Shown here: piece after piece, positions 7,679 to 13,339 of the stretch | Position numbering within the stretch: position 1 is the first letter of the stretch | How the letters are laid out: each line of letters starts with the position of its first letter | Origin: Prevotella sp. | GTDB taxonomy: Bacteria; Bacteroidota; Bacteroidia; Bacteroidales; Bacteroidaceae | Assembly: GCA_021204565.1 (NCBI GenBank) | Contig: JAJPZE010000227.1 | Coordinates: 1-16,693 of the forward strand | Direction of reading: 5' to 3' | DNA length: 16,693 nt | Notes under the pieces: generated by a model | What the model was told of the DNA's origin: nothing | The model's input: the letters and a program-made list of their open reading frames with translations, nothing else | Database searches by the model: none | Made by a program: the position numbers and the translations under genes

Positions 7679-8904
7679 TCCTCAAGCAAACGGCTCGCCA
7701 TATAACGCACCGGATACCAAACGGCAAGCCAGCCGACAACAATAACGGTTACAAGCACCACCGCTACATCACCGTAGTGAACGCTTACGGGGTAAGCATC
7801 GGTAACGTATACGCCCCGCTCCCCCATGCTTACGAGCCCGTATTGTTGCTGTAACCAGCAAAGAACTAACCCGAGTACGACACCAATAACCGCGCCGAAA
7901 AAGGTGATTATCCAACCCTCGAAGAGGAATATACGGGAGATTGCCCCGTCTGCCATACCGAGATTATGCAATGTCCGGGCATCGTCTTTCTTGTCTATAA
8001 TCAGCATTGATATGCTCCCGATGATATTGAAACACGCCACTACGAGGATGAAGACAAGGAATATATAAGCGATTATCTTCTCTATTTGCATTATCCGGAA
8101 AGTATCCGCTTGTTGCTCAAAGCGGTCTCGAACAACGTAGCGCTCGCCTAAGATGCGCTTTATCTCTTTCTTTATTGTGCCGATGTCGGCACCGTTTTTA
8201 AGCCTTATTTCGAGGCTTGTCATCTCTCCCTGCGTGTGAAACAGACGGCGTGCAAAAGCTATCGGGGCGAGAATAACGCTCTTGTCGTAGCGTGTCTGCC
8301 CGACAGAGAATACGTACGTGGGGAGCAATAACGAGTCGACAACAAAGCCCGATTCCGCATCCGACATATCCAACTGCCCCTCTCTCCGAGCCGCATACAC
8401 TCTCATATATCCTGTCCAACGGACGTCGCAACCGAGTTCTTGCGCAGCTCTTGCACCAACCACTGCATACTCAACCGCCCCGGCGTGCAGACAGAACTCA
8501 CCATCGCCGTAAAGGCAATCGGTGATATGCGTCAGGCGGTCGAAGTTATCATCCACGCCTTTGAGCGTTAACATCAGCTGTCTGCCGTTATAAACCGCTA
8601 CGGCAACGTCCTCCATACACTCCGTCGCAACATCTATCGCGTCGAGCCGCCTCACCTCTTGCAACTCCGGAGCGTCCGCCGCCATCGTCTTCCCTGCCGC
8701 TGCGGTAATCTTCAACTGTGGGTCGAAGTTGGTTTGAAACGACGCGACCATATCCCTGAACCCGTTGAACACGCTCAACACAACTATCAGGGCGGCGGAT
8801 GCGACGGTAACTCCGACGACGCTGATTGCACTAATCAGATTGATTGCATTAGTGCTCTTCTTCGAAAGAATATAGCGCCCGGCGACGAAGAACGGGATGT
8901 TCAT
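7675..8904 (-). CDS. lolE: LolC/LolE-family lipoprotein-releasing ABC permease
   Basis: Inner-membrane permease of the FtsX/MacB superfamily that resembles LolC/LolE, the membrane part of the ABC transporter that extracts lipoproteins for transfer to the outer membrane. The 409 residues show the expected layout: N-terminal amphipathic segment, TM1 at about 22-46 (with LSVFNGFRD after it, a family hallmark), a large periplasmic domain at about 47-275, then TM2 277-301, TM3 331-351 and TM4 378-400. K305-K-D-D after TM2 fits the cytoplasmic coupling loop that contacts the ATPase. The ATPase (LolD) is not in the window. The start ATG overlaps the rbfA stop (ATGA), which indicates translational coupling. 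It is the last gene of the aroQ operon. The generic FtsX-like permease label is the safe alternative; LolC and LolE cannot be told apart here. Confidence 0.88.
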   Translation of the reverse strand: MNIPFFVAGRYILSKKSTNAINLISAISVVGVTVASAALIVVLSVFNGFRDMVASFQTNFDPQLKITAAAGKTMAADAPELQEVRRLDAIDVATECMEDVAVAVYNGRQLMLTLKGVDDNFDRLTHITDCLYGDGEFCLHAGAVEYAVVGARAAQELGCDVRWTGYMRVYAARREGQLDMSDAESGFVVDSLLLPTYVFSVGQTRYDKSVILAPIAFARRLFHTQGEMTSLEIRLKNGADIGTIKKEIKRILGERYVVRDRFEQQADTFRIMQIEKIIAYIFLVFILVVACFNIIGSISMLIIDKKDDARTLHNLGMADGAISRIFLFEGWIITFFGAVIGVVLGLVLCWLQQQYGLVSMGERGVYVTDAYPVSVHYGDVAVVLVTVIVVGWLAVWYPVRYMASRLLED

Positions 8905-9236
8905 TGACGGAGAAGTTCGTCTATATGCTCGATATAATCAAGGCTGTCGTCCAAGTAAAAACGCAGTTCGGGGATAATGCGGAGTTGGTTCTTCATCCGT
9001 GTGCCTAACTCATAGCGTATCTGCCCCGCGCTCTTTTGTATGTTGTCCAATATCTCCGCGCTCTTCTCCGAAGGGAATATGCTGACGTATGCCGTGCATA
9101 CGCTCAGATCGGGGGAGACCCTCGTCTTCGTTACGCTGACTAATACTCCGCGGGTGCTTCTTGTCTGCCCCTGAAATATAAGGCTTAATTCCTTTTGCAA
9201 CTCACGCGCTATTCTGCTTTGTCTTGTTCCTTGCAT
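8901..9236 (-). CDS. rbfA: Ribosome-binding factor A
   Basis: Small KH-type RNA-binding protein that acts in late maturation of the 30S ribosomal subunit, near the 5' end helix of 16S rRNA. The 111 residues match the family in length. The recognisable parts are the N-terminal RIARELQKELSLIF helix, the strand pair VLVSVTKTRVSPDLSVCTAYVSI, and the C-terminal signature ELRFYLDDSLDYIEHIDELL. The stop codon overlaps the permease start by 4 nt, and the gene begins 1 nt after the methyltransferase stop, so the three are very probably co-translated. Confidence 0.93.
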   Translation of the reverse strand: MQGTRQSRIARELQKELSLIFQGQTRSTRGVLVSVTKTRVSPDLSVCTAYVSIFPSEKSAEILDNIQKSAGQIRYELGTRMKNQLRIIPELRFYLDDSLDYIEHIDELLRQ

Positions 9237-9237
9237 A

Positions 9238-9930
9238 CTATTTCTTCATAATTATCGTCATCCCGTCGCGGACGGGCACTATGACTTTCTCCACTCTATC
9301 GTCCCCGGCAACGTAGTCGTTGAACCGACGTATTCCGAGCGTCTGTTTGTCGCGGTCGTATGCGGGGTCGAGGATATGCCCGTCCCAGAGCGTGTTGTCC
9401 GCAAGGATAAATCCTTTCGGGCGAATAAGGGGCAGAACGGCTTCGTATGCTTCGGTATAGTTGCGCTTGTTTCCGTCGATAAACGCCATGTCGAATACGA
9501 TGCCGAGCTTCGGAGCTTCTTTCAAACCGTCGCCGATAATAAACCGTATCCTGTCCGAAACATCCGAACGCGCTATCCACGAGCGGGTGAAGTCCTCCAA
9601 CTCGTCATTTATCTCAAAGGTGTAAACCATTCCGCCCTCGTCCAAACCCTCAGCCATACACATCGCACTGTACCCCGCATACGTCCCTATTTCGAGAATA
9701 TTGCGGGGTCGAACCATACGAACGAACATCTTCAATATCCGCCCTTGCAAGTGTCCGCTCGCCATACGCCCGTTGACAAGACGTATGTTCGCCTCGTGAT
9801 AAAGCGCGTGCAACAGCTCCGGCTCGGGGTCGATATGCGAGCGGATATAGTCGTCAAGGTTCGTGCAAACCGAGTGAATGCTTACATTCTCAACGAGTGA
9901 AGCCGAAGCTCGATGCAAGTCAGTGCTCAT
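9238..9930 (-). CDS. Class I SAM-dependent O-methyltransferase (Methyltransf_3 type)
   Basis: A 230-residue methyltransferase related to catechol and caffeoyl-CoA O-methyltransferases. The SAM-binding motif I is ILEIGTYAGY (78-87), with an acidic residue at the end of the next strand (TFEIN, Glu107). Residues consistent with the divalent-metal site are Asp152 (AFIDGNKRNY) and Asp178-Asn179 (LADNTLW). The substrate is unknown. The ATG lies inside the last codons of aroQ (11-nt overlap). The first ~23 residues before N24-L-D-D-Y look like an extension compared with what I remember of relatives, which begin close to that point. No better ATG, GTG or TTG start is visible in that segment. It sits between aroQ and rbfA. 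Confidence 0.88.
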   Translation of the reverse strand: MSTDLHRASASLVENVSIHSVCTNLDDYIRSHIDPEPELLHALYHEANIRLVNGRMASGHLQGRILKMFVRMVRPRNILEIGTYAGYSAMCMAEGLDEGGMVYTFEINDELEDFTRSWIARSDVSDRIRFIIGDGLKEAPKLGIVFDMAFIDGNKRNYTEAYEAVLPLIRPKGFILADNTLWDGHILDPAYDRDKQTLGIRRFNDYVAGDDRVEKVIVPVRDGMTIIMKK

Positions 9931-10363
9931 CCGAAGTATTGCGTACGATGCCGAGTATTGCCTCGACGGCGAGGCGGTAGCTATCTAATCCGAAGCCGCA
10001 TATCACCCCTTTGCACGCCGAAGCAATCATCGACCGGTGCCGGTACTCTTCGCGCGCGTGTACATTAGATATATGCACCTCAATCACGGGTGCGGTCAGA
10101 CTTCGTATGCAGTCGGCAAGAGCGATGCTCGTATGCGTGTATGCGCCGGCGTTAAGGATGATGCCGTCGGCGGTGAAGCCCGTCCGTTGCAACTCGTTTA
10201 TCAATATCCCCTCAACGTTGCTTTGGATATATTCAAACGAGATATCCGGATAACGCTTGCTCAATAGGGGCATATACGTCTCGAAAGAGTCCTTCCCGTA
10301 GATGCCCGGCTCGCGTATGCCTAAAAAGTTGAGGTTAGGACCGTTTATAATAACTATCTTCAT
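9920..10363 (-). CDS. aroQ: 3-dehydroquinate dehydratase, type II
   Basis: Cytoplasmic shikimate-pathway enzyme that dehydrates 3-dehydroquinate to 3-dehydroshikimate. It is clearly the small dodecameric type II form (147 residues). Seen motifs are NGPNLNFLG (7-15), the flexible loop REPGIYG with Arg17 and catalytic Tyr22, LNAGAYTHTS (70-79), and EVHISNVHAREEYRH (95-109) with His97. The start ATG follows a presumed promoter in the 88-nt gap shared with xerD. It is the first gene of the aroQ, methyltransferase, rbfA, permease operon. Confidence 0.96.
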   Translation of the reverse strand: MKIVIINGPNLNFLGIREPGIYGKDSFETYMPLLSKRYPDISFEYIQSNVEGILINELQRTGFTADGIILNAGAYTHTSIALADCIRSLTAPVIEVHISNVHAREEYRHRSMIASACKGVICGFGLDSYRLAVEAILGIVRNTSDEH

Positions 10364-10393
10364 TTGCCGTTGGAAATAATGTATGTTGTTTGT

Positions 10394-10423
10394 TTACCCG
10401 TCGGATAAGGTTTCGTAAATTTG
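10394..10423 (+). promoter_or_regulatory. Putative Bacteroides-type promoter for xerD
   Basis: TAAATTTG at 10416-10423 matches the Bacteroidetes -7 consensus TAnnTTTG. At the normal spacing of 19 nt the upstream element is only TTA; a TTG lies 23 nt upstream instead. Transcription would start near 10430, giving a leader of about 20 nt before the xerD ATG at 10452. Confidence 0.5.
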
Positions 10424-10427
10424 TGAA

Positions 10428-10457
10428 CAAAAGTAATGAAATGCGGCGGATATGGAA
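10428..10457 (-). promoter_or_regulatory. Putative Bacteroides-type promoter for aroQ operon
   Basis: On the minus strand TACTTTTG (10435-10428) matches TAnnTTTG exactly. The -33 position holds TTC rather than TTG and falls in the first xerD codons. Transcription would start near 10421, about 58 nt before the aroQ ATG. Confidence 0.45.
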
Positions 10458-11402
10458 AAGAAAAACCCTCAAAACATCATCAATAAGTATCTGCGTTACC
10501 TTAAATTGGAGCGTAATTACTCCCCTAACACTATCCTCGCTTATGAGCACGACATAGATTATCTGCTCCGTTTCTGCGCCTCTCGAAACACCGACGCGGC
10601 TGAGTTATCGCTTGCCGACTTGCAAGACTTCTCCCGACAGCTCGCCAAAGACGGCATCAAGCCCAAGTCGCAGGCGAGGATAATCAGCGGCGTACGCTCC
10701 TTTTACCGCTACCTCGTGCTCGACGGCGACATAGAGGACGACCCGTCCGAACTGCTCTCTCTGCCGCAGACAGGCACGCGCTTGCCGCAAGTGCTCACCG
10801 TCGAAGAAGTGGATGAATTAGAAGACTCCATCGACTTATCCAAGCCCGAAGGACACCGCAACAGAGCTATTATAGAGGTGCTCTTCTCTTGCGGCTTGCG
10901 CGTCTCCGAGCTCGTAAACCTTAAACTCTCTGATATTCACCCCGACGAGAAGACCGCACGCATCATCGGGAAAGGCAACAAGGAACGCCTTGTCCCCATA
11001 TCCGACAGCGCATTACACGAGCTCCGGCTCTGGTATGATTGCCGTATGCATCTCAAAATACAACGGGGCGAAGAGGATTATGTATTCCTTAACAGACGCG
11101 GTGCACGACTCACCCGAACTATGATACTTATTATAATCAAACGTCAGGCGGCGGAAGCAGGTATAACAAAGACTATCTCCCCGCACACATTACGCCACTC
11201 CTTCGCCACCGAGATGTTAAAACGCGGAGCCGGACTCCGCTTCATTCAGGCGATGTTAGGGCACGAGGACATCGGCACAACCGAACTATATACGCACATC
11301 GATAACGTTATGCTCCGCGAAGAAATACTCCTTCATCACCCCCGTAATCTCCATGCAAACGAGAGAAACAAATGTAATGATAACGGTAAAACGACGGTTT
11401 AG
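10452..11402 (+). CDS. xerD: Tyrosine recombinase XerD
   Basis: Site-specific tyrosine recombinase; XerD-type enzymes resolve chromosome dimers at dif. It has an N-terminal SAM-like DNA-binding domain (about 8-95, including YSPNTILAYEHDIDYLLRF) and a C-terminal catalytic domain (about 110-295). All catalytic residues are visible: Arg150 (CGLRVSEL), Lys174 (GKGNKERLVP), His245 and Arg248 (HTLRHSFA), His271 (LGHEDI) and nucleophile Tyr280 (TELYTHI). The 316 residues are slightly long because of a basic/Asn tail of about 17 residues after the usual H-P-R end. The chromosomal setting among core genes, with no mobile-element neighbours, favours a housekeeping Xer protein over an integrase. The XerC partner and dif site are not in the window. 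Confidence 0.93.
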   Translation: MEKKNPQNIINKYLRYLKLERNYSPNTILAYEHDIDYLLRFCASRNTDAAELSLADLQDFSRQLAKDGIKPKSQARIISGVRSFYRYLVLDGDIEDDPSELLSLPQTGTRLPQVLTVEEVDELEDSIDLSKPEGHRNRAIIEVLFSCGLRVSELVNLKLSDIHPDEKTARIIGKGNKERLVPISDSALHELRLWYDCRMHLKIQRGEEDYVFLNRRGARLTRTMILIIIKRQAAEAGITKTISPHTLRHSFATEMLKRGAGLRFIQAMLGHEDIGTTELYTHIDNVMLREEILLHHPRNLHANERNKCNDNGKTTV

Positions 11403-11405
11403 TAT

Positions 11406-11494
11406 CCTAAAAGCGCCGCTTTTACACTCTAAGAGCGGCGTTCTTACACTCTAAAAGCGGCGCTTTTTATATCAAAGAACGGCGCTTTTAGGTT
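11406..11494. repeat. Four tandem 22-nt palindromic units, possible terminator
   Basis: Four units start at a strict 22-nt period. Their palindromic cores are 11409-11423 (AAAAGCGCCGCTTTT), 11431-11445 (AAGAGCGGCGTTCTT), 11453-11467 (AAAAGCGGCGCTTTT) and 11475-11489 (AAGAACGGCGCTTTT). The first two linkers are both ACACTCT. Cores 1 and 3 are perfect palindromes apart from the central base and are exact reverse complements of each other. CCTAAAAGCGCCG (11406-11418) and CGGCGCTTTTAGG (11480-11492) form a perfect 13-bp inverted repeat enclosing the array. It begins 4 nt after the xerD stop, and each hairpin ends in a T-run, so a transcription terminator for xerD (perhaps bidirectional) is the simplest reading. 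Confidence 0.8.
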
Positions 11495-11560
11495 ATTATT
11501 TGTGTGGTTTGACCGGGCGTGAGTCGCGCAGAAAGCGTGTATGACGCGCCTGACAGAAGC

Positions 11561-11596
11561 TAAAAGGGGTCTCGTGCCTGCCGGCACGAGACCCCT
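11561..11596 (-). terminator. Strong intrinsic terminator of the susCD operon
   Basis: A perfect 14-bp stem (AGGGGTCTCGTGCC at 11565-11578, its complement at 11583-11596) encloses a 4-nt loop. On the minus strand the stem is followed by TTTTAG, the layout of a Rho-independent terminator. It lies about 60 nt after the susD stop. On the plus strand no T-run follows. Confidence 0.85.
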
Positions 11597-11654
11597 CGCA
11601 TATAACAACGACATTACTTAAAAGTAACTCATTTTAAACTTGGGCGGGGCGCGA

Positions 11655-13322
11655 TTAGTATCCCGGGTTCTGCGACCAGTTGGTGTTTGTCTCCATCACA
11701 CCCTCCGGAACGGGCATTAATCTGCGCCACAGCTCGGTCTTTGCGCCGGGGTTCAGAGTGTTCTTAAAGCCCCAGTCGTCCTCGAACATACCGAAGCGGA
11801 TAAGATCCTGACGGCGCCACATCTCGCAGATGAACTCACGTCCGCGCTCGTCGATAAGCACTTGCTTGGTTACCGTTCCCTCAACTGCCTCGACGTGTGC
11901 GGCGCCCGAACAATCCCTCACTTCGTTGATCAGGCTCGCCGGCGTATCGCCGCGTGTTGCCGTTCCGCCGCGGTATATCGCCTCGGCTTTGGTCAAGAGG
12001 ATATCTGCGTAGCGGAATATCGGAATATCATTACCCTGCTTTTTGCTGTATTGGCTGTAACAATTCTCCTCGCACGGATACTTTGCAAGACGGTATCCCG
12101 CCATCAGGCTCGATGCTTGCGACGTAGGTCCGACGTCGAGCGTGGAGAAGTCCTGCCAGCCGTCATACGTTGTGATGTCGGTGTAGACAATCGGTTCGCC
12201 CTCGTAATAGAGTATCTCGTCGGTGAGTTGATATTCGTTATTATAGTCGCGGATATATTGGTATCCGGTTGAGATCATATCGTTACGCTCGTCGCCGGGG
12301 AGGTTATAGCGCGCCACGGCTTCGGGAGTGAGTATCCATATACCGCCGCCGTTGGAGGTGTTTTGGAAGCCCCAGGGTCCGCTCGGGTTGCCGTCTTTAT
12401 CAGTTGTAGAGTTGCAGTTGCGGAATTGGAGGAAACGATCCATCTCATGTCCGCCGTCGTAGCTTGCGCCGAGAGTCTCGGGGTCGAACGGCATGGCGTA
12501 GATAAAGTCCTTTATCTGCACGCCGTTGTCGGGCAGGAACTTCTTATAATATCCCGTGCCGACTTCGAAGGGACCGTGTTCGATTATCGAGTCGCAGGCG
12601 GCGATACAGTCGTCAAGCTTCGGGTTGGGAGTGTCGTATGTAACGGTAGTGATGTCGTTGGTGTACACGCCCCAGTTGAGGTAGAGCTTTGCAAGGAGTG
12701 CATACGCCATCCATTTGTTCGGCCGTCCGTAGGTGTCGGCATTGTTCTCTTCCGTCAGTTGGGGTATGACGGCGAGGAGCTCGCTCTCGATATATTCAGC
12801 CACTTCGGCGCGCGGCGTGCGCACCATTTCCTCATCGTCGTCAAGGACGTGGTTAAGCAACGGGGTGTCGCCGTACTCATCCATCATCATATAGAGATAG
12901 AAAGCGCGTATTGCACGTAGGGGCGCAACGAGAGGGTCATCCAAGGTCGGACCGCCCAGCTCCGAAATAATCGTGTTGGTGTAAGTACAGCCCGACATCA
13001 GGTCGCTCATCTGTCCCACTCCCGGAGTATCGTACCTCAGGTCGTGCGTCTCGGGGAACAACATTCGGCCGTTATCATACCAGCCGCCGTCCATACAAAG
13101 GGCCATTATCTCGTCGCCTTGTAACATCACGCCCTCCCAATAGTTACGTCCGAGGCACGCCTCGTTGCGCATATAGTAGTAACATCCCTCAAGTTTCGCG
13201 TTCACTGCAATCTCGCTGTCGGGATACGAGGTGTATTGAGAATCGATGTCGGTATCAAGGTCCGTGCAAGCGCAGACTAATGTCAACACACCCGTAAGGA
13301 ATAATATATTGATATATTTCAT
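11655..13322 (-). CDS. susD: SusD/RagB-family surface glycan-binding lipoprotein
   Basis: Outer-membrane lipoprotein that acts as the lid and binding partner of the neighbouring SusC transporter, capturing oligosaccharides or other nutrients at the cell surface. The signal peptide ends in a lipobox with V-C-A before the lipidated Cys19; the next residues, T-D-L-D-T-D, form the acidic signal that in Bacteroidetes directs lipoproteins to the surface. The 555 residues are normal for the family. Typical parts are the helical TPR-like N-terminal half (YMMMDEYGDTPL, KWMAYALLAKLYLNWGVY), DIPIFRYADILLTKAEAIYR near residue 450, and the C-terminal P-V-P..N-P-G-Y ending. It starts 17 nt after the susC stop, with AAGG upstream. 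The ligand cannot be predicted from this sequence. Confidence 0.95.
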   Translation of the reverse strand: MKYINILFLTGVLTLVCACTDLDTDIDSQYTSYPDSEIAVNAKLEGCYYYMRNEACLGRNYWEGVMLQGDEIMALCMDGGWYDNGRMLFPETHDLRYDTPGVGQMSDLMSGCTYTNTIISELGGPTLDDPLVAPLRAIRAFYLYMMMDEYGDTPLLNHVLDDDEEMVRTPRAEVAEYIESELLAVIPQLTEENNADTYGRPNKWMAYALLAKLYLNWGVYTNDITTVTYDTPNPKLDDCIAACDSIIEHGPFEVGTGYYKKFLPDNGVQIKDFIYAMPFDPETLGASYDGGHEMDRFLQFRNCNSTTDKDGNPSGPWGFQNTSNGGGIWILTPEAVARYNLPGDERNDMISTGYQYIRDYNNEYQLTDEILYYEGEPIVYTDITTYDGWQDFSTLDVGPTSQASSLMAGYRLAKYPCEENCYSQYSKKQGNDIPIFRYADILLTKAEAIYRGGTATRGDTPASLINEVRDCSGAAHVEAVEGTVTKQVLIDERGREFICEMWRRQDLIRFGMFEDDWGFKNTLNPGAKTELWRRLMPVPEGVMETNTNWSQNPGY

Positions 13323-13339
13323 AATACCTTGGAAAAGTT

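Noticed and set aside
10452..11402. XerD as the integrase of a mobile element
   Set aside because: No attachment-site repeats, tRNA gene, transfer genes or cargo are nearby, and composition matches the core genes around it.
11406..11494. CRISPR-like array
   Set aside because: Units are 22 nt in total with 7-nt linkers that repeat rather than vary, so there are no spacers.
12363..12920. 185-codon open frame antisense to susD
   Set aside because: It is inside a clear SusD gene, with no known motif and no start-site signal.
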